64,000 nucleotides of DNA from Flaccisagitta enflata (taxonomy: Eukaryota; Chaetognatha; Sagittoidea; Aphragmophora). Where the stretch lies: positions 41,044,001 through 41,108,000 of the forward strand of contig OZ231128.1 of NCBI GenBank assembly GCA_965153355.1, given 5' to 3'. Under the pieces are notes generated by a model. It was not told where the DNA came from and searched no databases. It saw nothing but the letters and a program-made list of their open reading frames with translations. This document shows positions 12,350 to 64,000 of the stretch, piece after piece (positions within the stretch are counted from its first letter, which is position 1; every line of letters begins with the position of its first letter). The translations under genes and the position numbers were made by a program.

Positions 12350-13801
12350 CTCGGCGTTTTTGGGGCAAAGTGTGAAAATTTGCATACAGGGTCAGTTTTT
12401 CATGCTGAACAAGATAAGATGGGGTACACGTCTGATTTTTTAGTGTAACCCATTCAAAAACGCGTTTTTTCTTCAAAAAAACACTTTGAAGAGGTGCTGA
12501 CGCCAAACGAATTGACGAATGACTATAAAAATTTAGGTGTAGAAAAATATGCTTTTTTTCTACTTGCATGCAAAATTTCAGCAAAATCGGTTCAGTAGAA
12601 GCGAAGATATTGCCGTTTAAAGTCTAGGCCTATTTTCAAAAAAAGGGCTATGTTTCAATTTTGGGGTAAAATTGTGTTTTTTTGAGCTGGAAGTCTGAAA
12701 TTGGTTTCACTCATTTATTTTACCCTAATTTACCCTAAAAACAAAAAAAAATTGAAAAAATCCATGTTTTTTTTCATTTTTTGGCCAAAAAAACAAAAAA
12801 TCAACCTTCAAAATTTAGGCCTGGTTTTCAGAAAGGGCTAGTGCAAGGAAAATATGAAAATCATTGACGCCCACTCAGGGAATCTATTGTCATAAAGTGT
12901 ACCAACTTATTCCCAAACTTTCAGAGGGGTACATTAACCCAAAAAGACAAAATTCAATTTCAAAGAATTAAAAAAAAACGACCCAAAATTTCGCATTTTT
13001 GGACCCCTAGGGACATTAGGTAACGCTACAGCCAAACGCTTCAACCAATTTGCCTAAAATTTTGTATGCAAGTCCCTATATATAAGGGGCATATCTGAGC
13101 CAAATTTCGGCTTCTTAATCAGATATTGAATTTTTTCATATATCAAAGAGGGTAAAAAAATGCTAAATTTTCATATTTTTGCTTTAGACTTTGAATTTAA
13201 ATTTTGTCTTTTTGGGTTAATGTACCCCTCTGAAAGTTTGGGAATTAGTTGGTACACTTTATGACGATAGATTCCCTGAGTGGGCACCAATGATTTTAAT
13301 ATTTTCCTTGCACTAGCCCTTTTTGAAAATCAGGCCAAAATTTTGAGACCAATTTTGTGGTTTTTAAATGAAATGGAAAAAACATGGGATTTTTTCAATT
13401 TTTTTTGTTTTTAGAGTAAATTAGGGTAATATATGCAAGTGAAATCAATTTCAGACTTCCAGCTCAAAAAAACACAATTTTACCCCAAAATTGAAATATA
13501 GCCCTTTTTTTGAAAATAGGCCTAAACTTTAAACGGCAATATCTTCGCTTCTACTGAACCGATTTTGCTGAAATTTTGCATGCAAGTAGAAAATAGGCAT
13601 ATTTTTCTTCACCTAAATTTTTATAGTCATCCGTCAACTGGTTTGGCGTCAGCGCCATTTCAAAGTGTTTTTTGGGCAAAAAAACGCGTTTTTGAACGGG
13701 GTACACTAAAAAATCAGACGTGTACCCCGTCTAGTCTTGTTCAGCACGAAAAACTGACCCTGTATGCAAATTTTCACGCTTTGCCCCAAAAACGCCGAGT
13801 C
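12350..13801. mobile_element. Large foldback (inverted-repeat) element
   Basis: Arms of about 620 bp (12350-12975 and 13190-13801) are inverted copies with high similarity, separated by a loop of about 210 bp. The outer tips read actcggcgtttttgggg and its complement. The same hypothetical peptide appears on opposite strands at 12315-12584 and 13565-13819, which is a consequence of the duplication rather than evidence of a gene. Flanks show weakly similar TTAGTC... sequence, so the exact ends and target duplication are unresolved. Confidence 0.85.
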
Positions 13802-14707
13802 CTTTTCCTTAAATCCTAGACTAAATCACGTGAGACACTATCGACAAATCAAAATATCTTTTACTGTTTACGCACGAACTCTATCCCTTTTCGTCTTTAC
13901 GCTTAAGGAGTGAGGTTAAAATAGTCTAACGCGCCTGCCCGCTATCCAGTGGATCTTGAGAAAACGCGTGACAAAATGACGGAAGGACAAACATGACTTC
14001 TACAGAGATGTGCTTTGGGCGCATAAAAAAGAATTCCCCGAATGCCTAATGATTATAAACGAATCCACAGGAGTCACTTATCCAGGCTCCGTATGAATAA
14101 TTCACTTAACTAAGTGCTCGAGTATTGCGTAAAAACGCTGGTTAAGAAGTTGAAAATCATGGCAAAGATTGGTTCACTTACTGCGCTGGTGATAGGCTCT
14201 CACAATAGCTTTACAACGAAGAATTCAAATTAGGCCAGACAATCTTTCCAATCTTATTTCACTGACGATTCTTATCTTTACTAGATAGAAACTCGTGGGT
14301 GTCCATTTCAAAGCTGATCTAAGTGTGGGTGCCAAAAATGAAATGTATTCTTTGAAAACCTAGCAGTTCTTCAGTACTTTGAATTCCCACTACTACATGC
14401 AGTAAAAGCACACAACCTTTCATACATAACATAAAGTGCACATCTGCGTAAAATAATGCAAATCATGGGGGATAAAAAAAAGTAATGTAAAGATTACTAC
14501 ACCACCTGTCGACCTGAAAACAGATCGCAAGATCACTGGACGGAATATAACAATTTGGCTATTCTATGGACGGAATTTGTTGAAAAACCATTTCAACAGT
14601 TTATCAAAATCGTGATTATTCAAATGTATGTTTAGACGTTCGTTGCAGGGCACCTGAGCCTCACTTCAGCATCGATCAAATAATTTCACCACTCTTGTAA
14701 CAGTCGC
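13802..14707. other. Downstream region of RPGRIP1L
   Basis: Unique AT-rich sequence that should contain the RPGRIP1L 3' UTR. I found no canonical AATAAA on the minus strand close to the stop codon, so the cleavage site is unknown. Confidence 0.4.
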
Positions 14708-35902
<21,195 letters not shown>

Positions 35903-36488
35903 TTGAAGCGCGAGAAAGATTATTCCTTCTTTGATTTTTTAGAATCTACTCGAATTGACATGCGCAACATGTCGCTGTTTTTACAAGCCCACTTTGACAC
36001 GTAGATTAAATCATCATCATCATCATCATCCTCAACAGCTGGTTAACTAGGCATCGCAACATATCCACTTATTAAAAATATTTTAGTCTCATTCCTACAA
36101 AAACAATCGGGAAGAATTTGTATCAATGTAAGCGTGTAAAAGTTGTTGATAACATGATCATCGTAAATCCATTGAAAAAAGCGAATAGCTAACATTCCAA
36201 CGCATCACTAACTACCAGTAAATAGATTAAAACAAAGGAGCAACGGCGAAAACGTTCCCTCCACAACACCTCAAAAAAATGTCCCCAACGGTTGGAGAAA
36301 ACATCAATAAGAAAAGGACAAGTGTAAATCGTTAAAAAGCGACTCAATTTGACCAATTGATAACGTAGTAACAGGAAGCACAAGATACGTAAATAGATTT
36401 CGTTAAGAGTACATTGGGCATAACTAAGCTGATTTCAGACAGCCGTGTCAGCAGTGATAAAATGGGAAAAATAACAAAAATTCCGATT
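35903..36488 (-). promoter_or_regulatory. RPGRIP1L upstream region / SLC5 3' region
   Basis: This 586-bp interval separates the SLC5 stop codon from the RPGRIP1L start codon. It must hold the SLC5 3' UTR and the RPGRIP1L promoter and 5' UTR unless unseen 5' exons exist. It includes a short (ATC)n at about 36008-36030. Confidence 0.5.
35954..35968 (-). promoter_or_regulatory. Imperfect RFX X-box-like palindrome
   Basis: On the minus strand it reads GTTGCGCATGTCAAT. The left half matches the X-box half-site GTNRCC at 5 of 6 positions and the right half matches RGYAAC at 4 of 6, with 3-bp spacing. It lies about 52 bp 5' of the start codon. RFX factors drive many ciliary genes. The match is imperfect, so this is only a candidate. 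Confidence 0.3.
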
Positions 36489-56614
<20,126 letters not shown>

Positions 56615-57065
56615 GTTAGTGTCTGCACAAGATTTGGGGACTCTTAGAAAGTTGCCCAAGACGATATTCTTTTTTGTTGAGTGAAGTTTTCACTATGAGC
56701 ATAAGTGAAGACTGATAGGGCGACATTCAACGCCTAGCGATAAGGTGAATACTACCGGGTATTAATTCAGAGCATGTCGCGTCGATTGTAAAAAATGCCC
56801 TTTAAATCCTTAAAAACGAAGAATATGAAAAAGGGGACTCCAACTGATCGGATTTCCTACCTCGAAGCTGCAGGAAGAAAGAATAATCTTTTTATAATAT
56901 AAACCCACACTGGAAAACAAATCTTAAGACCGAAGTGTACAAGTGCTTACCGATTTTGGTCACTTTCGGCCGCTTTGACGGACCGTCCGTCGGTCCAACT
57001 CATTTGTGCAAGCTAAGTCGAAAGTTTCTTTTCCACAAAGAGGTTATTTCAAATCATCTTTTAAA
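56615..57065 (-). promoter_or_regulatory. Upstream region of the SLC5 gene
   Basis: Presumed 5' UTR and promoter. No motif is convincing. A ggaccgtccgtcggtcc tetranucleotide patch lies at 56980-57000. Confidence 0.35.
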
Positions 57066-57588
57066 CAGCATACCCGAAGGGGCCAATGACCTATGATTCC
57101 ACATACGGCAATTTCCTCTTGATTTCCAGCCTTCGTACATCCCCCTTCAGAACGGGCTTCTCAGACCCCAAACCAGGCCTTTCAGACCCCGAATCAGACC
57201 TCTCTGACCCTTCAGTAGGCTTCTCAAGACCCCAAATCAGACCATCCAGACCTGAAATCAGGCCTCCTAGACTTCAAATAAGACCTCTCAAACCCTAAAT
57301 CAGGCTTCTCAGACCCCACATCAGGTTTCTCAGACCCTAAATCAGGCTTTTCAGACCCTAAATTTGACCCCCTCAGACCACAAACCAGGCGTTTCAGACC
57401 TAAAATCAGGCCTCTCAGCCCTCCAAAGCAGCATCTCAAACCAAAGAAAATTATCCTATGTGGAATCATAGGTCATTAGCCTCAAGGGCTGCTTCCCCTC
57501 TCATCATCTAGACCACCTACACTAACTTAGGGGCATCGGGTACAGCTGACCATGTAACGCTTTTGCGACTGTTATAACCATGCCAAAG
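57066..57588. repeat. GGGCAGCGG-family element with inverted ends and 20-bp array
   Basis: cgaaggggccaatgacctat at the left is mirrored by tcataggtcattagcctc at the right. Inside are about 14 copies of CCTCTCAGACCCTAAATCAGG-like units, the complement of the 1-160 and 32500-33030 arrays. A subterminal piece (gggtacagctgaccatgtaa, cgcttttgcgact) extends to 57587. Confidence 0.85.
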
Positions 57589-57599
57589 AAAAAAATTGC

Positions 57600-58180
57600 A
57601 CACTTACCTTTAAACACACGCCCCATCGCTCTCTGTATAGTTAACTATAAAAAATCAGTGACCGTTAGAAAGATATTCGAAAATTCTTCAAAATTAGACC
57701 AAGCAGAATGTTGTAGCTTTTTTCGTTTTGAAATGACAACTAAATGAAGTTAATAACTCCACTTCCCTCAAAACCAATCAATCAATCATAAGAATTTTCC
57801 TCTTTTACCTATGTATCAATGTTAATACTGAAGTATATTCAAAAAAATTCATGGGGAAAAAAAATTTAGAAAATTTTCTTCACAGTGGCGCCAAGCAGAA
57901 ATTTATAACTTAATTCGTTAAGAAGTTATGATTAAACGAAAGTGAATGGTACAGTTCAAAGGGATGTGTGAAATCGCTCTTTCTGGCAGTAAGCAGAATT
58001 GACATTTTTACTTCATATCATTGTAGTCTTTAAAGTTTTTGAGCTACAACGCTCTGACACCACTCAGTTGATAGATTTTTTGAAGCTCTTTAAAATGCTC
58101 ACTGATTTTTTATAGTTTCACCTCCCATGAACGAACCATGAGCCGTCAAAAAGTTGTGCAATTCTTTTTTTTGGCATGGT
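57600..58180. other. AT-rich intergenic sequence
   Basis: Shares short words with 7870-8130 (aagctctttaaaatgctcac, tgatttttta). No gene. Confidence 0.4.
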
Positions 58181-58266
58181 TACCATCATGGCCATAAATA
58201 TACAGACAGTTGGTGTATAAGTTTATTTACTGTCTAAAAGTGGACAGAAAATATTTCAGAATAAAT

Positions 58267-58488
58267 CTAATTTTTAGCATCACTGTCTCGGGCATCCTCT
58301 ATCGCCTGCACAGGCTGTGGCATTGACTTGTAGAGAGATTGGAGGTGCTCTGGAGTGATGATGTTCCAAACCTTTTGCACCATTTTTTTCTCCCAAAATT
58401 TTGTTGTTGTTTTCTTGTATTGCTGCGTGTTTTTTGCTTCATTCCACATATTCTCTATTGGATTGAGATCCAAACTGGTCAGCGCTAT
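58267..58488 (-). pseudogene. Tc1/mariner transposase C-terminal fragment
   Basis: The frame reads TSLDLNPIENMWNEAKN, with the glutamate of the DDE catalytic triad in LNPIEN. It continues to SLYKSMPQPVQAIEDA, the family's SMP-R-x-AVI region, then a stop at 58267. The frame is closed just upstream, and the N-terminal DNA-binding and first two catalytic Asp regions are absent. Confidence 0.88.
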
Positions 58489-58845
58489 AGTTCGGCGATC
58501 TGGCTACTAGATAACGGTTCAATTAGGTTCAATTAATTAATCAATAATCGCGAATATAGGTTCGGTTCGGATACTGCTATAACTAACTTTCCGATGCAGT
58601 TATTATCAATTTTTTTTTCTTCTCAAACTGACATTTTTTTTGCATGATGTAAAATTATTGATCATCCAAGAATAGCAATAATGTTTGAAGGAAAAAAAAT
58701 GATGCATTTTTTTAGTTTTAGTTTCTCATTTATATTTAATTCATTTTTTGCATATAATCTTTTTTTCATATATGCTTTTTTTTTTTAGAAAAAATAAAAA
58801 AATAGAAAATAATCACTAAATATGATGGATGCATATGTCAAGAGA

Positions 58846-58850
<5 letters not shown>

Positions 58851-58918
<68 letters not shown>

Positions 58919-59000
58919 CAGAGGCATACAGCCAGATAGAGACATACAGACAGACCGAGACAGATAGACACACAGACAGATAGACACACAGACAGATAGA
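58851..59000. repeat. (GA)n and gacaga-type microsatellite inside the Tc1-like element
   Basis: Pure GA to 58913, followed by cagacagatagacacacagacagata. Confidence 0.92.
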
Positions 59001-59613
59001 CAGATAGAATGATGAATAGATCGACATAGAGAAAAGCAAAGTTCACAGGCGACTTTCTGGTAGGAGGAGGAAGTGGAGGAAGTGGAAGAGGAAGAGGAGA
59101 AGGGTCAGTAGCCATAACCGATTGTAACCGCATCAATGAGTAGCAATCGATAATCCGGGTAACAGCTATTTACTAATCGACCAAAGGATAATATAGGGTA
59201 CTCGCCGATGATTAGTCAGCGCTAACCTGGGAAGAGCTTAACTCCTCCATCTTTATGCCATTTCTTTGTATATCGGTGCGAAGCACCAGTGCGCTATTTT
59301 CATGAGGCTAGAAAAAAATCACCCCACCAACTTTGCAAAAAGCAAAAGTTTTCTTTGTTCTGCTCTCTTTTCTGAATGAATAAAGATACAGGAACCAGCT
59401 TGGTCTCATTTGATAGATTTTTCGAAGACGCGAATTTTGAAAAAAAGAATCATCTCACTGCGATTAAAATTAAGCGAGCTATGACACTCTATAAAGCTGT
59501 CTGTATATCTATGGCCATAAAGCTGTCCGTATATTTATGGCCAAGATGGTACCTGCACTTTCTCAACTATATTGCTTCATCTTGTTTTCAACATTTTCTT
59601 TTCCTCCTTTTTT

Positions 59614-59830
59614 GGCAGCGGCCCTGAAGGGGTTGATGACCTATGCTTTCACATGTGCAGAAATTTTTCCTCCTCCTCCTTCTTTGCACCCCCCACGAGG
59701 TCCAAATCCCAGTCTACAGGCCTAAATCCAAACCTTGAGGCCTAAATCCCAATCTTGATGCCCAAATCCCAACCTCGAAGCTCAAATCTTAGCCTCAAGG
59801 CCCAAATCTCAGTCTTGAGGCTAGAGTTTA
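59614..59830. repeat. GGGCAGCGG-family left arm
   Basis: ggcagcggccctgaaggggt, gatgacctatgctttcacat, then caaatcccag..ttgaggcc units. Its inverted counterpart is 62395-62590, so the two may be ends of one element split by later insertions. Confidence 0.75.
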
Positions 59831-60109
59831 CCTATACGCTTTTTTATCCGCCACCTCTACCGGAAGTGGCAGATGAGACGTAAAAACGTATTCGGCGCCA
59901 AAATGAGTTTCCCATTGGCGTTTTTCAGGTTTTTCACTTGGCAATGAAGGAGTAGTAAGATTTAGGGAATATATAGTGGATTTTCTGTGATCATTTTAAA
60001 AATTCAATAAAGATTTTTTTGCTAGTATCAACAGATTATTTTTATTTCTTATTTCTAGTTTTTTTTATATTTTCATCAGTTTTCATATTTCATTTTTAAC
60101 GATTCAATT

Positions 60110-60384
60110 TTCATTTCTTACTTTTCATTTTTTGATTTTTACTTTTCACTTTTCACTTTTTACTTTTCACTTTTCACTTTTTATTTTTCACTTTTTATTT
60201 TTCACTTTTTATTTTTCACTTTTCATTTTTCACTTTTCATTTTTCACTTTTCATTTTTCACTTTTTATTTTTCACTTTTTTTTTTTCACTTTTCACTTTT
60301 TATTTTTCACTTTCCACTTTTTACTTTTCCTTTTTTATTTATTTCTATTTTTCATTTTGCATTTTTCACTTTTCATTCGTTTTT
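60110..60384. repeat. Array of ttttcactttt(t)atttttcac units
   Basis: About 25 imperfect units with a period of about 10-11 bp. It directly abuts a GTCGCGTG-family copy. Confidence 0.9.
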
Positions 60385-60766
60385 AGTTGTGGACACGCAA
60401 CTCTATAAGAGGCTTTGTTCGTCCGTCCGTTGGTTGGTCGGTCCATCTGTCCGTAACCATCGAGTCGAGAAGTGGGAAAAAGCCCATTACCGCCCCTGCC
60501 CACCCGTCCGCAACTGATGGCCGTGTATCCGGCCTTGTTTTTTTTTTATGTTTCATTTTTTAGTCGCGTGCCCGCGACTCTACAACCCGCTTTGTCCGTC
60601 GGTCGGTCGGTTGGTCAGTTGGTTGGTTGGTCGGTCACACTTTACTTTTTTTATGATTTTATTTCTTTGACCTCATTGCTCCTGCCCAAATGATCTGGTG
60701 ACCTCAAATATGGCTCCTGCCCACCTGCATGCAACTTCAGTAGCTGTGTATCCGGCCTTGTTTTTT
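60384..60766 (+). repeat. Two GTCGCGTG-family copies in direct tandem
   Basis: Copy 1 is 60384-60540 (tagttgtggacacgcaactc to ggccttgttttt). Copy 2 is 60562-60766 (tagtcgcgtgcccgcgactc, (GTCG/GTTG)n, gtgtatccggccttgtt). Confidence 0.88.
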
Positions 60767-61079
60767 ATGTTTCATTTCTTTTTTTATATTTCATTCATTA
60801 TTTTTCAACAATTTCTTTTTTTTCAATGTACCATACTTTTAATAATTCTGTTGTCACTTTTTTTATCTTTTTCCTTTATATCTAATGTTTTTTACTCATA
60901 TTTTGTTAATCAAATTCTTTGTAATTATTTGATTATTTATATTTCATGATAATATATATTTCATCAGTTGATTTGTTTTGATGTAACAAAAAATGAAGCA
61001 AAATAAATGATCGATGATTCTCCCTCATATCAAGATTGTATCATCCCAAAATGAATGCTGAAATGAGTGTGTGTGAGTG
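60767..61079. other. T-rich sequence, nothing recognised
   Basis: No gene, element end or tandem array. Confidence 0.4.
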
Positions 61080-61080
61080 T

Positions 61081-61143
<63 letters not shown>
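61080..61143. repeat. (GTCT)n(CT)n microsatellite
   Basis: Followed by ggacaacaaaaaaagggta tcaaaggacccatagac, which also follows the 61738-61860 tract. Confidence 0.93.
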
Positions 61144-61214
61144 GGACAACAAAAAAAGGGTATCAAAGGACCCATAGACGAGACTGAGTGGTAAGAAAAC
61201 GAGGTCAACAAACC

Positions 61215-61658
61215 TTAGTCGCGTGGTGATAAGGGTAATAATGGTAATTAAGGTAATAAGGTAATGATGATAATGAAGATAACTGTAAGTACCTATATCT
61301 TCCTAAGATTATCCATAGTTACCTACAACTACCTGTAAATACCTATAATTACCAACAATTACATTAAATTACCAATAATCATCTATAATCACCTATAATT
61401 ACCCATTAGTTCCTATATTTCCTATAATTACCTCAATTTATAGTCCCAGACAACTTTTCTGACTTATATGATACAAATTACTATAATACCTATATTTACC
61501 TATAATTACCTATAATTACCTATAATTACCTATAATAACCTTTGATAACCTTTAAAATGACTATGAAGCCTTTATTTCAAAAATGTGACGGACCGACCGA
61601 AGGACCAACAGACCGACCGACATATCGGCTTCTAGAGTCGCGTTCACGCGACTAAAAA
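61215..61658 (-). repeat. GTCGCGTG-family element with ACCTATAATT array
   Basis: The left end is ttagtcgcgtgg, and the right end is ggcttctagagtcgcgttca cgcgactaaaaa with gacggaccgaccg before it. Between them are about 25 copies of a 10-bp unit (acctataatt / aaggtaatga). Confidence 0.88.
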
Positions 61659-61737
61659 TCAAATGGCCAATCATATTTTCATGAATTGTCCTTTATGAAT
61701 TGTCCTTCATTCTGTTCATGTCTTGATCTTGGTCTGG

Positions 61738-62029
<292 letters not shown>

Positions 62030-62032
<3 letters not shown>

Positions 62033-62394
62033 TAACAAAACCGAGATATCACATCGATGGCCATGCTCCTAATAATCTTAATCCATAGTTAGAAAATGGT
62101 AACAAAATTTCTATTTTCTTATTTGATATCTACGAAAAGCAAATGTAAACATTTGAATGAAAAAAACACCACCATGCTTTGCTCAAGTATTTTCCTTAAG
62201 AGTCAACAATGCATCACAGGCACTGGGAAACTCATTTCATCTTAAAAAATAGTAGTAATTGTAATACTATTAAAAAAAACGTTAAAAAGCGTTATTTTAG
62301 GCTAAAAACTCCACTTAAACGCAACCTACTATGCATATGATCTCAATTATACTTCCGTTATATACCACTAGATGATTTTGTTTGAAACTCCAAA
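62030..62394. other. Intergenic sequence, nothing recognised
   Basis: AT-rich with no ORF or repeat ends. Confidence 0.4.
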
Positions 62395-62650
62395 CTCTAC
62401 TTGAGGCCCAGATCCCGGCCTCAAAGCCCAAATCCAAGCCTTTAGGGATTTGGGCCTCAAGACTGGGATTTGGGCCTTGAGGCAAGGATTTGGGCCTTGA
62501 GGTTGGGATGCGGAGAAGAAGAAATTTCTGCAAATGTGAAAGCAAAGGTCATCAACCTTTTCGGGGCCACTGCCCTGCTCCCTCCTTCAACTTCATTCAC
62601 AACCTACTTCGGCAGGGCGCGGGTACCACTGACCATCTAACGCTTTTAAA
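62395..62650. repeat. GGGCAGCGG-family right arm
   Basis: ggatttgggcctcaagactg units, then tgtgaaagcaaaggtcatca, cggggccactgccctgctcc and gcgggtaccactgaccatct, ending near cgcttttaaaa. Inverted to 59614-59830 over about 70 bp. Confidence 0.78.
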
Positions 62651-62949
62651 ATGGGATATGACCGACTGACAAGCAGAACCATGTATCATTTGTTTCATCT
62701 AAGTACCTTGAGGTCGCCACTGTCTCTTTCTTGATGTTGCAATCTTGCCCAAATCATAAGGACACTTTGAGTTTTCTATATAACTAAATCAAGTGTAGGA
62801 TGAGCTTGAAGACTTTAAAGCAAAGATGCGCAGGGCAAGGGCTAAAGGCTAAAGGCAATTTTGGAAATAATTACGCAACTTTTCCTCAATCTCTGCTCAA
62901 AAATGATGTTAGCTGAGATGTCTATTTTCTTCATTAGATACACTTTTTT

Positions 62950-63352
62950 TTTATAAGAACGTCATTTTTTTTTCAAAGGCTTCATGTTCTTATTTTCAAG
63001 GCCAAATGAAGCCTTCAACGTTCTTAGAGCTTTCTTAATTTCAAATAGTATATAAACTATAAGAAACCTTATGATGTACTATTATTCAATTATATTAAAG
63101 ATATTTAAATTAAATATTGTTAAAAAAGATACCAATCATTAAATTCTAGCGATATTTTTATAATATTTGTTTGAAAATTATAAAATATTATCTTAATTAT
63201 ACTAAAATTCAAGGGTTTTTTTAATGTTTTTAAAATTTTATTGTAAGCGAAATTTTTTTCTCAAGAATTGAAGCCTTCGTATGTTCTTAAGATGTTCTTA
63301 ATTTTGAGGCCATTCGAAGCCTTGATGTTCTTATAAACTAGATTCTTATAAA
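62950..63352. repeat. ATAAGAAC-family element
   Basis: ttataagaacgtcattttt and aaggcttcatgttctta at the left. gaagccttgatgttcttata and aactagattcttataaaa at the right. The middle is AT-rich. It is the longest of three copies in the window. Confidence 0.72.
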
Positions 63353-64000
63353 ACAAGGCCAACACCTATAAGTCGCGTGCAGGACAAAAATAACTGAACT
63401 GACCTAACTCCTTATTGTATCTTTTTATCGAAAATCAGACTTAAACGCAACCCAAAAAGACACAAACTAGACTCAAACCAGACTCAAACAGGACTCAAAC
63501 CAGACTCAAACCAGATTCAAACCAGAATTAAACCAGACCGAAACCACACCTAAATCAGACATAAACCAGACATAAACCAGATCTAAGCCAGACTCAAACC
63601 AGACTCAAACAAGACTCAAACCAGACTCAAACCAGACTCAAACCAGACTCAAACAAGACTTAAACAAGACTGAAACCAGGCTCAAACCAGGCTCAAACCA
63701 GGCTCAAACCAGACTCAAACCAGAATTAAACCAGACCAAAACCAGACCAAAACCAGACCAAAACCAGACCTAAATCAGACCTAAATCAAACATAAACCAG
63801 ACAAAAACCAGACATAGACCAGACCTAAACCAGACCTAACCCAGACCTAAACCAGACATAAATCAGACATGAACCAGTCTTAAACCAGACTTAATCCAGA
63901 CTTAAACCAGACGTAAACCAAACTTAAACCAGACTTTAACCAGACTTAAATCATACTAAAACCAGCCTTAAACCAGACTAAAACCAGACTTAAACCAGAC
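63353..64000. repeat. GTCGCGTG-family end followed by CAGACTCAAAC satellite
   Basis: caaggccaacacctataagt cgcgtgcagg, then more than 45 imperfect copies of an 11/12-bp unit (CAGACTCAAAC / CAGACTTAAAC) running off the right window edge. Confidence 0.9.

Larger units (their letters stand above)
58183..59549 (-). mobile_element. Tc1-like DNA transposon, internally degraded
   Basis: TIRs carry TGGCCATAAATATAC then a/ggacag at both ends (58189 and, inverted, 59543) and are flanked by TA (58181-58182, 59550-59551). The right end has a second, tandem copy of the motif. The interior holds a transposase C-terminal remnant (58267-58488), a (GA)n tract (58851-58913) and a gacagatagacacacagaca block. 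Confidence 0.88.

Overview
This window reads as genomic DNA from an invertebrate animal. It carries intron-rich metazoan genes: a ciliary transition-zone protein, a SLC5-family transporter and a muscle-type LIM protein. It also carries very long pure microsatellites (CA/TG, GA/CT, GTT) and a dense load of small DNA transposons. I cannot name the phylum from sequence alone.

Two complete genes could be reconstructed exon by exon, both on the minus strand and in head-to-tail order. RPGRIP1L (36 exon/intron boundaries checked by reading frame; 11 coding exons, 35902 down to 14708) encodes about 1665 residues: an N-terminal RPGRIP signature, a long coiled coil, two central C2 domains and a C-terminal RPGR-interacting C2. 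A SLC5A8/SMCT-type sodium-coupled transporter (11 coding exons, 56614 down to 36489) encodes 617 residues. Its stop codon lies only 586 bp upstream of the RPGRIP1L start codon. At the left edge, two exons of a CSRP/MLP-type LIM-domain gene (2483 down to 1906) run towards the window edge. Short unrecognised coding-like stretches lie at 8365-8583 and 10355-10627.

Almost everything else is repeats. An LTR retrotransposon (21585-25981) with near-identical 754-bp LTRs and a perfect 5-bp target duplication lies antisense in RPGRIP1L intron 8. It has one ORF and no visible reverse transcriptase. Several TIR elements have readable target duplications: TA-flanked elements at 7098-8363, 27658-29563 (with a second TA element nested inside) and 58183-59549 (Tc1-like transposase remnant); 6-bp duplications at 34449-35098 and 53763-55151. 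Large foldbacks are at 12350-13801 and 50965-51612.

Two dispersed families recur throughout. One has ends containing GTCGCGTG that form a short palindrome, followed by (GTCC)n. The other has ends containing GGGCAGCGGCCCC. Members of both keep their ends but carry different internal short-period tandem arrays, which is the most unusual structural theme of the window. RPGRIP1L and SLC5 introns are largely built of these insertions.
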